Below, piece by piece: positions 18,883 to 27,428 of a stretch of DNA of 64,000 nucleotides. Location: the NCBI RefSeq assembly GCF_016916835.1, contig NZ_JAFFIX010000005.1:336046-400045 (forward strand), given 5' to 3'. The position numbers and the translations under genes are program-made. The stretch's first letter is position 1, and each line of letters begins with the position of its first letter. This DNA comes from Actinacidiphila bryophytorum (GTDB taxonomy: Bacteria; Actinomycetota; Actinomycetes; Streptomycetales; Streptomycetaceae). The notes under the pieces are model-generated. The model was given only the letters and a program-made list of their open reading frames with translations, was not told the origin of the DNA and searched no databases.

Positions 18883-18920
18883 TTATCACGTGTCCGGCAG
18901 GGCAGAGCCCTGGCAGAAGC

Positions 18921-19274
18921 TCAGTGGAAAGAGTCGCCGCAGGCGCAGGAACCCGTGGCGTTCGGGTTGTCGATCGTGAAGCCCTGCTTCTCGATGGTGT
19001 CCACGAAGTCGATGGACGCACCGCCGAGGTACGGCGCGCTCATGCGGTCGGTCACGACCTTGACGCCGCCGAAGTCCTTGACCACGTCTCCGTCGAGCGA
19101 GCGCTCGTCGAAGAAGAGCTGGTAGCGCAGGCCCGAGCAGCCGCCGGGCTGGACGGCGACCCGCAGCGCGAGGTCTTCGCGGCCCTCCTGCTCCAACAGG
19201 CTCTTCACCTTGCCGGCGGCGGCGTCGGACAGGAGGATGCCGTCCGTCGTGGTGGTCTCGTCCTGAACCGTCAT
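18921..19274 (-). CDS. erpA: A-type iron-sulfur carrier (ErpA/IscA/HesB)
   Basis: A 117-residue A-type carrier with the three conserved cysteines: one in GGCSGLRY and two in the C-terminal SCACGDSF. It receives [Fe-S] clusters and delivers them to apo-enzymes; the neighbouring nadA product is such a target, and the pairing is common in actinobacteria. The ATG at 19274 is favoured because GGGAG lies 8 bases upstream; an in-frame GTG at 19283 is the alternative. It is divergent from nadA, with 260 bp of shared upstream DNA. Confidence 0.94.
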   Translation of the reverse strand: MTVQDETTTTDGILLSDAAAGKVKSLLEQEGREDLALRVAVQPGGCSGLRYQLFFDERSLDGDVVKDFGGVKVVTDRMSAPYLGGASIDFVDTIEKQGFTIDNPNATGSCACGDSFH

Positions 19275-19452
19275 CTGCTTCACTCCCGGGTTGTACGGAC
19301 TACTGGCTTACCGTCTGCTAACCGGCGCCCTTCCGGATTCATTCCGGCCGGGGCGAGCGAGTCCGCGGCGTCTTCGTCACCCACCATGCTCGCACACGGC
19401 GGCCCCCGCACGGCAGTGAGGACGAATGCGTCACATCGACGCTACCCGGCAT

Positions 19453-19499
19453 CGTCAATCTGACGCGAACGGGCTATGATTGATAGCGTCAAGTAGACG
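19453..19499 (+). promoter_or_regulatory. nadA promoter flanked by two matching palindromes
   Basis: A TATGAT -10 hexamer (19475-19480) is flanked by two 13-bp palindromes of the same type: CGTCAATCTGACG (19453-19465) and CGTCAAGTAGACG (19487-19499), identical at 10 of 13 positions with centres 34 bp apart. The upstream copy covers the -35 position and the downstream copy lies in the start-site region, a layout typical of repression. The cognate regulator is not in the window. Confidence 0.5.
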
Positions 19500-19535
19500 A
19501 AAAGGTCTGCGCTGTCAAGAAAGGGCGTCCCGCCC

Positions 19536-20708
19536 GTGACCACCACAGAAACCCTGGACGTACAGCCCACCCCGCTGGCACTGCTGCTGCTCGGCCGCGA
19601 GTCCGACCCGCGCAGCGAGCGGGGCGTGGACTGCCCCGGCGACCTTCCCGCACCGTCGGACCCGAACCTGGTGGAGCGCGCCAGGGCGGCCAAGGCGCGG
19701 CTCGGCGAGAAGGTCTTCATCCTCGGCCACCACTACCAGCGCGACGAGGTGATCGAGTTCGCCGACGTGACCGGCGACTCGTTCAAGCTGGCCAGGGACG
19801 CGGCGGCCAGGCCGGAGGCGGAGTACATCGTCTTCTGCGGTGTGCACTTCATGGCGGAGTCCGCCGACATCCTCACCTCGGAGCGGCAGCAGGTGATCCT
19901 GCCCGACCTGGCGGCCGGCTGCTCCATGGCCGACATGGCCAGCGCCGAGCAGGTCGCCGAGTGCTGGGACGTACTGGCCGACGCGGGCGTCGCCGACGTC
20001 ACCGTCCCGGTGTCGTACATGAACTCCTCGGCCGACATCAAGGCCTTCACCGGCCGGCACGGCGGCACGATCTGCACCTCCTCCAACGCGCAGCGCGCGC
20101 TGGAGTGGGCGTTCTCGCAGGGCGAGAAGGTGCTCTTCGTGCCCGACCAGCACCTGGGGCGCAACACCGCGGTACGCGACATGGGCATCGCCCTGGAGGA
20201 CTGCGTCGTCTACAACCCGCACAAGCCGGGCGGCGGGCTGACCCCCGAGCAGCTGCAGGACGCCAAGATGATCCTGTGGCGCGGGCACTGCTCGGTGCAC
20301 GGCCGCTTCTCGCTGGAGTCGGTCGAGGACGTCCGCGCCCGCATCCCCGGGGTCAACGTGCTGGTGCACCCCGAGTGCAAGCACGAGGTCGTCACCGCGG
20401 CGGACCACGTCGGCTCGACCGAGTACATCATCAAGATGCTCGACGCGGCCCCTGCCGGCTCCTCGTGGGCCATCGGCACCGAGCTGAACCTGGTGCGCCG
20501 GCTGGCCAAGGCGCACCCCGACAAGCAGATCGTCTTCCTCGACAAGACCGTCTGCTTCTGCTCGACCATGAACCGCATCGACCTCCCCCACCTGGTGTGG
20601 GCGCTGGAGTCGCTGGCCGACGGCAAGCCGGTCAACCGCATCGAAGTCGACGCGGAGACCGAGCACTTCGCCAAGCTCGCCCTGGAGCAGATGCTCGCCC
20701 TGCCGTAG
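19536..20708 (+). CDS. nadA: Quinolinate synthase
   Basis: A 390-residue NadA that condenses iminoaspartate with dihydroxyacetone phosphate to quinolinate in NAD synthesis. The [4Fe-4S] ligands are expected at C101 (FCGVHFMAE), C252 (RGHCSVHGRF) and C340 or C342 (TVCFCSTM). HHYQRDE (65-71) and HPECKHEV mark the active site. The first 45 residues are a variable extension typical of actinobacterial NadA. The start is GTG. nadB and nadC are not next to it in this window, which is unusual, since the three often form an operon. Confidence 0.96.
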   Translation: MTTTETLDVQPTPLALLLLGRESDPRSERGVDCPGDLPAPSDPNLVERARAAKARLGEKVFILGHHYQRDEVIEFADVTGDSFKLARDAAARPEAEYIVFCGVHFMAESADILTSERQQVILPDLAAGCSMADMASAEQVAECWDVLADAGVADVTVPVSYMNSSADIKAFTGRHGGTICTSSNAQRALEWAFSQGEKVLFVPDQHLGRNTAVRDMGIALEDCVVYNPHKPGGGLTPEQLQDAKMILWRGHCSVHGRFSLESVEDVRARIPGVNVLVHPECKHEVVTAADHVGSTEYIIKMLDAAPAGSSWAIGTELNLVRRLAKAHPDKQIVFLDKTVCFCSTMNRIDLPHLVWALESLADGKPVNRIEVDAETEHFAKLALEQMLALP

Positions 20709-20761
20709 GGCGCCGCTCAAATGCCCTGCCGCCGCGGGCGGCCCGGCGCGATGATGGACCG

Positions 20762-21652
20762 GTGATCCTTCGACCGGTTCGTGACGACGAGGAGGACGCC
20801 GAGGTCGTGCGGGAGATCACCGCCGCCGCCTTCGGCGCCTCGCGCCAGATCGGCGGCGACCCGGCGGCCGGGGCGCCGCAGGACGGCGCCAGGCCCGACA
20901 CCGCCGCCCGGGAGCGCGGCCGCACCCGCCACCTGGCCAGGACCGACCCCGGCGGCTGCTGGATCGCCCAGGACGAGGCGGCCGGCCCGGTGGGCGCGGT
21001 GCTGTCCTCGCGGCGCGAGGGCACCTGGGGCCTGTCGCTGCTCGCGGTGGCGCCCGGCGCCCAGCGCAAAGGAGTCGGCAAGGCCCTGATGGCCCGCGCC
21101 CTGGTGCACGGCAGGGCCTGCCTGCGCGGCATCATCTGCAGCACCCAGCATCCGGCGGCGCCGCGGACGTACCGCAGGGCCGGCTTCACGCTGCACCCGG
21201 CGATGCGGCTGACCGGCGTGGTCGACCCGGCGGGGCTGCCGCCGCTGGACGGTGCCGTGCACGAGGGCACCGCACGGCACCGCGACCTGATGGACTCCGT
21301 CGACCGGCGCACCCGCGGCGGTGCCCACGGCTCCGACCACGAGGAATTGCCGCGGCACTTCCGGCTGTTCGTCGTGGACGACCTCGCGGGCAGCGGCTAC
21401 TGCTACGCCGACGACACCGGTGTGGAGCTGCTGGCCGCGACCTCGCGGCGGCTGGCCACCCGGCTGCTGACCGCGGCCCTGGTGAGCATGCCGCAGGGCC
21501 GCCAGGTCCAGGTGCCGGGGCTGACGGCCGAGCAGGAGTGGGCCGTCGACGTGGGCATCGCGGCGGGCCTGGAGATCTCCAACGCGGGCTATGTGTGCCT
21601 GCGCGGGATGCGCCCGCCCAACCCGTACATCCCCTCGCGGCTCTTCCTCTGA
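20762..21652 (+). CDS. GNAT-family N-acetyltransferase
   Basis: A 296-residue protein. The N-terminal half has the GNAT acetyl-CoA signature (LSLLAVAPGAQRKGVGKALMARAL, motif A as Q-R-K-G-V-G-K-A). The C-terminal half (about 170-290) has a second, weaker alpha/beta unit ending in GYVCLRGM and may be a degenerate GNAT repeat. The substrate is unknown. The start is GTG, 53 bp after nadA on the same strand, so it may be co-transcribed. It converges on the histidine kinase gene. Confidence 0.82.
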   Translation: MILRPVRDDEEDAEVVREITAAAFGASRQIGGDPAAGAPQDGARPDTAARERGRTRHLARTDPGGCWIAQDEAAGPVGAVLSSRREGTWGLSLLAVAPGAQRKGVGKALMARALVHGRACLRGIICSTQHPAAPRTYRRAGFTLHPAMRLTGVVDPAGLPPLDGAVHEGTARHRDLMDSVDRRTRGGAHGSDHEELPRHFRLFVVDDLAGSGYCYADDTGVELLAATSRRLATRLLTAALVSMPQGRQVQVPGLTAEQEWAVDVGIAAGLEISNAGYVCLRGMRPPNPYIPSRLFL

Positions 21653-21688
21653 GCCTGCCGGCGCCGGAAACTGCGCCTTTACCGGTGG

Positions 21689-22786
21689 TCAGCCGCAGGC
21701 CCCGCAGGTGCCGTCGGCGGGGGCGGGCGCCGGGGCGGCCTGGTGGCGCTGGCCGCGCGGCGGGGCGGACAGCGGGAGGCGGACCCACACCCGGAAGCCG
21801 CCGCCGGGCCGGGCGCCGGCCCGGCAGACCCCGCCGAGCGCGCTGGCCCGCTCGTACATGCCCAGCAGCCCGTGGCCGCCGGTGCCGCGCTCGGTGGGCC
21901 GCCCGGGGCAGGGGATGCCCGGCGGCACCTGCGAACTGCCGTCGCCCGCCGCGTCCGGCCGCGGACCGCTCTGCACGGGCAGCAGCGACTCGGCGGTGCC
22001 GGGTGCGCCGTCGTCGTCCACCACGACCTCAAGTGCCCCCGGGTCGCGCCTGATCCGTACCACCGCACCGGCGCCGGGGCCCGCGTGCTTCTGGACGTTG
22101 GTCAGCGACTCCTGGATCACCCGGTAGGCGGTCAGGTCGACGCTGGCCGGCAGCGGACCCTTCGGCGCGGGCGCCGCCTCGCCGCCGCCCCGGCACTCGA
22201 CGGTGACCTCGAGACCGTCCCGCCGGAAGCTGTCGAGGAGTTGGTCGAGCAGCCCGAGCCCGGGGGCCGGCTCCATCGGCGCCGCGGGCTCCCCGCGCAG
22301 CCGCAACAGCCCTACGGTGGCCCGCAGTTCGTCCAGTGCGGACCGGCTCGCCTCGCGTGCGTGCGCCAGCGCCTGCCGGGCCTGGTCCGGGCGGCGGTCC
22401 AGTACGTGGGCGGCAACACCCGCCTGCACGTTGGCCAGTGCGATCTGGTGGGCGACGACGTCGTGCAGCTCGCGGGCGATCCGCAGCCGCTCCTCCGCGA
22501 CCCGCCGCTTGGCCTCTTCCTCCCGGGTCTCCTCGGCCCGCTGCGCACGCTCGGCTATCGCGGCCGCATACGCGCGCCGGCTGCGTACCGCGTCCGCCGC
22601 GGCCACCGCGGTACCGGCCCAGGCCAGGACGGCGACGACCCAGCCGTCGACCCAGTGGCGTACGACGAGAAGTGCCGACAGAGCGCAGCCGAGCAGCAGC
22701 ACGGCCCACAGCACCCGGCGGCGCGGCACCTGCCGCCACCGCGCGGGGCGGCCCGAAGCTCTCCTGGGATACTGCACGGTAGCCAC
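21689..22786 (-). CDS. NarL-type sensor histidine kinase
   Basis: A 365-residue kinase of the HisKA_3 class. Two membrane segments (about 25-42 and 48-66) are joined by a very short loop, so there is no sizeable extracellular sensor. The phospho-acceptor is His108 in ELHDVVAHQ, followed by an N-box (QESLTNVQKHA) and G-boxes (DDDGAPG, GTGGHGLLGM). The C-terminus is a Pro/Ala-rich tail ending in GTCGACG, with two cysteines. No response regulator gene adjoins it. It is the third gene of a leftward run pspA-pspAA-kinase, so it may sense membrane stress, possibly through membrane state rather than a ligand. Confidence 0.9.
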   Translation of the reverse strand: MATVQYPRRASGRPARWRQVPRRRVLWAVLLLGCALSALLVVRHWVDGWVVAVLAWAGTAVAAADAVRSRRAYAAAIAERAQRAEETREEEAKRRVAEERLRIARELHDVVAHQIALANVQAGVAAHVLDRRPDQARQALAHAREASRSALDELRATVGLLRLRGEPAAPMEPAPGLGLLDQLLDSFRRDGLEVTVECRGGGEAAPAPKGPLPASVDLTAYRVIQESLTNVQKHAGPGAGAVVRIRRDPGALEVVVDDDGAPGTAESLLPVQSGPRPDAAGDGSSQVPPGIPCPGRPTERGTGGHGLLGMYERASALGGVCRAGARPGGGFRVWVRLPLSAPPRGQRHQAAPAPAPADGTCGACG

Positions 22787-22892
22787 TGTATTCCGGGGCT
22801 GCGCCCCCGCCGATCGCCCCGGACGGGCCGCCGGTGCGGCCGTCCCTGTCCCGGCCGTCGCCGGCGGCCGGTCCCTGGTCCGCGCCCGCGGG

Positions 22893-23171
22893 TCAGCCCG
22901 GGATCAGGCCGTCGTCCTTGAGCATCGCCTTGACTTCGTCGAGCGTGGCGTCCGCCGTGGGGAGGATCAGCTCCGACGGCTCCAGTGCGTCGTCGGGCAG
23001 CGGCTCGCCGAGGCTGCGGACCGTGTCGAGCAGGGCGCCCAGCGTGCGCCGGAAGGCCTCCTCGTCGCCGCTCTCGACTGCGGCGAGCAGCTCGTTGTCC
23101 AGCTCGTTGAGCCGGGTGAGGTCGGCGTCCGCCAACCTCACCTGGCCCTCCCCCATGATCCGCGCGATCAT
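22893..23171 (-). CDS. pspAA: PspA-associated protein PspAA
   Basis: A 92-residue protein starting MIARIMGEGQVRL, the hallmark of the PspAA domain that accompanies PspA in many bacteria and actinobacteria. It contains an acidic helix-rich centre (LNELDNELLAAVESGDEEAF). It lies 134 bp downstream of pspA on the same strand and 106 bp before the kinase gene. A strong GGAGG (23173-23177 in complement) precedes the ATG. It is probably a partner or modulator of PspA in the envelope stress response. Confidence 0.88.
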   Translation of the reverse strand: MIARIMGEGQVRLADADLTRLNELDNELLAAVESGDEEAFRRTLGALLDTVRSLGEPLPDDALEPSELILPTADATLDEVKAMLKDDGLIPG

Positions 23172-23305
23172 GACGGCCTCCTCCTGTGCGGCTCAGTTGC
23201 TGCCGGGCATCACTGCCGGTGTGTGCGTGGCGACGTGCCGGGTGGATCTGCGTGCCGGTGGAGCCTGCCGGTGAACCGGCCGGCGCTGCCGCCGGCCGCG
23301 GCGCC

Positions 23306-24097
23306 TCACTGCTTGTCGAACTTCGGGGTGTCCTGCGGCCGGCCCTGGGCGTCCCGGTTGCCCTGGCCGCCCTCGATCGCCTGCGGGGCGCTGCCGCCCG
23401 CCAGCTCCGCCTTCATCCGCTGCAGCTCCAGCTCCACGTCGCTGCCGCCGGAGATCCGGTCCAGCTCGGCCTGCAGGTCGTCCTTGGCCATGCCGGTCGG
23501 GTCGTCCAGGGCACCGGACGCGATCAGCTCGTCCAGCGCACCCGCGCGCGCCCGCAGCTGCTCGGTCTTGTCCTCGGCACGCTGGATCGCCATGCCGACG
23601 TCGCCCATCTCCTCGGAGATACCCGAGAAGGCCTCGCCGATCTGGGTCTGCGCCTGGGCGGCGGTGTAGGTGGCCTTGATGGTCTCCTTCTTCGTACGGA
23701 AGGCGTCCACCTTGGCCTGCAGGCGCTGGGAGGCCAGCGTGAGCTTCTCCTCCTCCCCCTGCAGCGTGGTGTGCTGCGTCTCCAGGTCGGTGACCTGCTG
23801 CTGCAGCGCCGCCCGCCGGGACAGCGCCTCGCGCGCCAGGTCCTCGCGCCCCAGGGCCAGCGCCTTGCGGCCCTGGTCCTCGTATGTCGCCGACTTCTTC
23901 TGCAGCTCGGTCAGCTGCAGCTCCAGCCGCTTGCGCGAGGTGGCGACGTCCGCCACACCCCGCCGCACCTTCTGCAGCAGCTCCAGCTGCTTCTGGTACG
24001 AGTAGTCAAGCGTCTCGCGCGGGTCCTCGGCCCTGTCCAGGGCCTTGTTGGCCTTCGCGCGGAAGATCAGTCCCATCCGCTTCATGACACCGCTCAT
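23306..24097 (-). CDS. pspA: PspA/IM30 membrane-stress protein
   Basis: A 263-residue PspA homologue, nearly all alpha-helical coiled coil, opening with an amphipathic N-terminal helix (MGLIFRAKANKALDRAEDP) that docks on stressed membranes. Long heptad-rich helices run from about 30 to 220; the C-terminal 35 residues are Gly/Gln-rich and probably disordered. The ATG at 24097 (MSGVMKRMGLIF) is used; the M at residue 5 or 8 is a possible internal start. PspA forms large scaffolds that protect the inner membrane. It is the first gene of the run with pspAA and the histidine kinase. Confidence 0.93.
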   Translation of the reverse strand: MSGVMKRMGLIFRAKANKALDRAEDPRETLDYSYQKQLELLQKVRRGVADVATSRKRLELQLTELQKKSATYEDQGRKALALGREDLAREALSRRAALQQQVTDLETQHTTLQGEEEKLTLASQRLQAKVDAFRTKKETIKATYTAAQAQTQIGEAFSGISEEMGDVGMAIQRAEDKTEQLRARAGALDELIASGALDDPTGMAKDDLQAELDRISGGSDVELELQRMKAELAGGSAPQAIEGGQGNRDAQGRPQDTPKFDKQ

Positions 24098-24311
24098 GGG
24101 CCTCGCGCGCCCCCTTCTCCGGCAACTGCTCCAGCACCTCTACAGACCCCAGCCTACGGGCCTTGGTTCCATTACCGCACTGTTCGGACGCGGATGCGCT
24201 CATCCGCAAGGACGATCACGGGCCGCCCACCCCCTGCCCAGGGAGTAGGGAGATCGATACGACAGCCCAGGGGGCTGGGGTCGGGCGGCGGGACCACGTA
24301 ACCTTGGACAT

Positions 24312-24896
24312 GTGTTCCGACGTCGTTCCGAAGATGAGCAGGCCCTCGCCGTAGCCGCGGTACTAGAGGACCAGACCCGCGACCCGCAGGCTCCCAAGGG
24401 TCGCCCCACGCCCAAGCGCAGCGAGGCCCAGCAGCAGCGCCGCAAGGCGGCCAACACACCGACCGACCGCAAGGCCGCCGCCAAGCAGGCCCGCGAGGCC
24501 CGCCGCGTCGACCTGGCCAAGCGCCGCGAAGCGCTGGCCAACGGCGACGAGCGGCACCTGCCCGCCGCCCACCAGGGACCGGTGCGCAAATTCACCCGCG
24601 ACTACGTCGACTCCCGCTACCGGGTCGCCGAGTTCTTCCTGCCGATGGCCGTGCTGATCCTCATCGGCAGCCTCATGCCGGCCGTGCAGACGCTGTCGCT
24701 GTTCCTGTGGGTGCTGGTCATCGTGCTGATCCTCATCGACTCGGTCATCACCGGTTTCGCCCTGCGCAGGCAGCTCGCCAAGCGCTTCCCCGACCAGAAC
24801 ACGAAGCGCGCCGTCACCTACGGCCTGATGCGTACGCTCCAGATGCGCCGGATGCGGCTCCCCAAGCCGCAGGTCCAGCGCGGCGCCAAACTCTGA
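24312..24896 (+). CDS. DUF3043 membrane protein
   Basis: A 194-residue actinobacterial DUF3043 protein. The first 100 residues are very basic and helical (KPKRSEAQQQRRKAANTP-like). Two membrane helices follow (about 114-130 and 133-150), then a basic tail with RQLAKRFPDQN and MRTLQMRRMRLPKP. Function is unknown. The start is GTG, with no clear ribosome binding site, so the mRNA may be leaderless. Its last codon and stop (CTCTGA) overlap the likely start of the methyltransferase gene. It diverges from pspA. Confidence 0.9.
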   Translation: MFRRRSEDEQALAVAAVLEDQTRDPQAPKGRPTPKRSEAQQQRRKAANTPTDRKAAAKQAREARRVDLAKRREALANGDERHLPAAHQGPVRKFTRDYVDSRYRVAEFFLPMAVLILIGSLMPAVQTLSLFLWVLVIVLILIDSVITGFALRRQLAKRFPDQNTKRAVTYGLMRTLQMRRMRLPKPQVQRGAKL

Positions 24897-25741
24897 ACGG
24901 CATCGTCCCCGGCGGGCAGCCGGCCGCCCCCGGCGCGGGCGGATTCCACGGCGGCGCCGACAGCTGGCTCGCGGGCCTGGGCGGACTGCGGAACACCGTC
25001 AGGCAGGAGCTGGTCGCCCGGCAGCTGGACGAGCAGCTCGCCGAGCACTTCCCGCCCGCCGGCGGCGCCCACGCCGTACGGCGGCTCCGCGTGCTCGACA
25101 TCGGCCCGGGCCAGGGCACGCAGGCGCTGCGGCTGGCCCGCGCCGGGCACCTCGTCACCGGCCTCGAAGCCGACCCCGCCATGCTCGCCGCACTGCGCTC
25201 CGCCGTCGCCGCCGAGCCCGCGGACGTCCGCGCCCGCTTCGTCGCCCTCCAAGGTGACGGCCGCGAGACCGGCAGGCACTTCGGGCCCGCCTGCTTCGAC
25301 GTGGTCCTCTGCCACGGGGTGCTCATGTACGTGCCCGACCCCGAACCGATGCTCGCGGCGCTCTCCCGGGTGCTCGCGCCCGGGGGCCTGCTCTCGCTCG
25401 TCGTCCGCAACGGCGACGCCCTGGCCATGCGGCCAGGGCTGCTGGGGGACTGGGGCGGCGCGCTCCAGGCCTTCGGCTCCGCCGGGTACGTGAACCGCCT
25501 CGGGCTCGCCACCCGGGCGGACCGGCTCGCGCCGCTGACCCAGACGCTCACCGGGATCTGCGCGCCGCTGCACGCCTGGTACGGCGTGCGCGTCTTCACC
25601 GACGCCGCACCCGACCACGCGGTCGCCCCCGGGGACCCTGCCACTCTGGCCGCGCTCCTCGACGCCGAGGAAGCGGCCGGCCGCACCGATCCTTATCGCG
25701 GCGTGGCCGCGCTCCTCCACGTCTGCGGCCTCCGCACCTAG
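24893..25741 (+). CDS. Class I SAM-dependent methyltransferase, probable CTG start
   Basis: About 282 residues with the class I methyltransferase motifs: motif I VLDIGPGQGTQAL, motif II acidic Glu in TGLEADP, then GDGRE, and CFDVVLCHGVLMYVPDP (motif IV). The last part (about 210-270) resembles SmtA/CmoM-type proteins. No ATG, GTG or TTG occurs near the conserved N-terminus; a CTG at 24893 overlaps the DUF3043 stop as CTGA, the geometry of a coupled start. The alternative is a GTG at 24707 that would overlap DUF3043 by 190 bp. The TAG stop is shared with the left end of a 181-bp inverted-repeat element. Confidence 0.8.
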   Translation: MNGIVPGGQPAAPGAGGFHGGADSWLAGLGGLRNTVRQELVARQLDEQLAEHFPPAGGAHAVRRLRVLDIGPGQGTQALRLARAGHLVTGLEADPAMLAALRSAVAAEPADVRARFVALQGDGRETGRHFGPACFDVVLCHGVLMYVPDPEPMLAALSRVLAPGGLLSLVVRNGDALAMRPGLLGDWGGALQAFGSAGYVNRLGLATRADRLAPLTQTLTGICAPLHAWYGVRVFTDAAPDHAVAPGDPATLAALLDAEEAAGRTDPYRGVAALLHVCGLRT

Positions 25742-25918
25742 GCCGTGTTTTGGAAGTAGCGCCGTCCGCCCACAGGGCGGGCCCCGCGGCGTCCGGTGCG
25801 TGCGATCGCAAGGCGGAGGGTCGTCCTCGTAGTGGGCCTACCCGGACGACTCCGACAACGCAGCGAGCGTGCGTGCCAGACGCCGCGGGGCAGGCGGGAC
25901 TTCCAAAACACGGCCTAG
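25738..25918. mobile_element. 181-bp MITE-like element, copy 1
   Basis: It is bounded by CTAG at both ends, with perfect 20-bp terminal inverted repeats (ctaggccgtgttttggaagt at 25738-25757, complement at 25899-25918). It is inverted relative to copies 2 and 3 and differs from them at about five positions. There is no credible coding frame. The left CTAG supplies the TAG stop of the methyltransferase gene. The size, the ends and the probable CTAG target duplication fit a non-autonomous transposable element, perhaps mobilised by an IS5-type transposase. Confidence 0.8.
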
Positions 25919-26341
25919 CCCCTGCGGGGCGGTTTTCCGTCGAGGGTGCCTCTTGCGCTGGGCGCTCACCTTTCCCCCGGCGGGGGGGGTGCGCAGGTGA
26001 CTGCCCCTTGCGGTGGGCTCGCACCTTGCGGTGCGGTGGGGGCTTGTCGCGCAGTTCCCCGCGCCCCTTAAAAACGCTCGCCCTCGCAGGCCAGGGAATG
26101 CCCGCCCTGCGGGAAGGGGGCACCCACCAGGGCGCGGGAACTGCGCGCCCAGCCCGAACGGGCGGAAAGCAAGCAACGCCACAGCAAGTGGCAATCACCC
26201 AGGGGCGCGCGGAACCCAGCGCCGGGGGAAGACGCACGCCCACCGCAAGGCGCAGCCTCGTAGGCGTAGCCCCAAAGCCCGAGGCACTCGGATGGGTGCG
26301 GGGCGCAGGTGGGGGCGCGGAGGCGGGGGGAGGATCGGGGC
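25919..26341. repeat. Intergenic repeat block, no gene
   Basis: A patchwork of GC-rich palindromic units: a reverse hairpin arm (26048-26067), a forward arm with one G fewer (about 26129-26147), and units of the CCTTGCGGTGGG and AAGTGGCAATCACC type shared with 28982-29583. I see no gene. The last bases contain the ribosome binding site of the protease gene (GGGGGAGG about 26325). Confidence 0.6.
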
Positions 26342-27391
26342 ATGAGGCGATCGCTCACCGTCCTTCTGCCAGGCGCGGCCCTGCTGGCCGCAACGGCCTG
26401 CACCACCGGCGCAGCCGGAAACTCGTCGTCGCCCGAGGCGAACGCCCAGGTCGCCGCGTCCGGCGGCGACGACCTGCAGACCGCGTACCAGAACACCGTG
26501 AAGGCCGTCCTGCCTTCCGTCGTGCAGATCACGACCCAGCAGGAGCTGGGCTCCGGCGTCGTCTACGACGACAAGGGCGACATCGTCACGAACGCTCACG
26601 TGATCGGCGACTCCACGAGCTTCCAGGTCTCGCTGGCCACCGGCGGCAGCCCGCTCGGCGCGAAGCTGGTCTCCTCCTTCCCCGCCAACGACCTGGCGGT
26701 CATCCGGCTGACGTCCCCGCCCAAGGACCTCAAGCCCGCCGACTTCGCGGACTCGCAGAAGGTCGCGGTGGGCCAGATCGTGCTGGCGATGGGCAACCCG
26801 CTGGGCCTGTCCAGCAGCGTCACGCAGGGCATCGTCTCGGCGACCGACCGTACGGTCAGCGAGGGCTCGTCCGGCGGCGGCACGGGAGCCACGATCCCGG
26901 ACATGGTGCAGACGTCCGCCGCGATCAACCCCGGCAACAGCGGCGGCGCCCTGGTCAACCTCGACAACCAGGTGATCGGCATCCCCACGCTGGCCGCCAC
27001 TGACCCGCAGTTCGGCAGCGGGGCGGCGCCCGGCATCGGCTTCGCGATCCCGTCCTCGACGGTGAAGCGGATCGCCGACCAGATCATCAAGAACGGCAAG
27101 GTCACCGACTCCGGCCGGGCCGCGCTCGACGTGACGGTGCGGGGTGTGGTCGACCAGGACCAGCAGCCGGCGGGGGTGGCGATCGTGTCCGTGACCAAGG
27201 GCGGCGCCGCCGCCAAGGCCGGGCTGCAGTCGGGTGACGTGATCACCAAGCTCGGCGGTACGCCGATCACCACCGTGCAGAGCCTCACGACCGCGCTGGC
27301 CGCGCTCACCCCGGGCACGAAGGTGCCGGTGACCTACGAGCGGGGCGGCGCGACGAAGACCACGCAGGTCACGCTGGCGTCGCTGGGCTGA
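26342..27391 (+). CDS. HtrA/DegP-like trypsin-PDZ protease, lipoprotein
   Basis: A 349-residue exported serine protease. The signal ends in a lipobox-like AATAC (Cys20). The trypsin-fold domain has the triad His86 (TNAHVIG), Asp117 (NDLAVIRL) and Ser200 (NPGNSGGAL), and a PDZ domain spans about 255-345 (GAAAKAGLQSGDVITKLGG). Family members degrade misfolded envelope proteins. Unlike many streptomycete HtrA proteins it has no cytoplasmic N-terminal extension. The ATG at 26342 gives the signal peptide directly; an in-frame upstream start at 26309 would put 11 charged residues before it. A strong two-way terminator follows. Confidence 0.94.
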   Translation: MRRSLTVLLPGAALLAATACTTGAAGNSSSPEANAQVAASGGDDLQTAYQNTVKAVLPSVVQITTQQELGSGVVYDDKGDIVTNAHVIGDSTSFQVSLATGGSPLGAKLVSSFPANDLAVIRLTSPPKDLKPADFADSQKVAVGQIVLAMGNPLGLSSSVTQGIVSATDRTVSEGSSGGGTGATIPDMVQTSAAINPGNSGGALVNLDNQVIGIPTLAATDPQFGSGAAPGIGFAIPSSTVKRIADQIIKNGKVTDSGRAALDVTVRGVVDQDQQPAGVAIVSVTKGGAAAKAGLQSGDVITKLGGTPITTVQSLTTALAALTPGTKVPVTYERGGATKTTQVTLASLG

Positions 27392-27398
27392 GAAAGAC

Positions 27399-27423
27399 CG
27401 GTGCCCCCCGCCGGGGGGCACCG
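27399..27423. terminator. Bidirectional hairpin terminator
   Basis: Perfect 11-bp arms (27399-27409 and 27413-27423) with a GCC loop, between the convergent protease gene and the small gene at 27429. It starts 7 bp after the protease stop. Confidence 0.8.
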
Positions 27424-27428
27424 CGTCG

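Noticed and set aside
25738..25918. Short protein frames inside the 181-bp elements
   Set aside because: They run through the terminal repeats, have no ribosome binding site, and differ in length between copies; the elements look non-coding.
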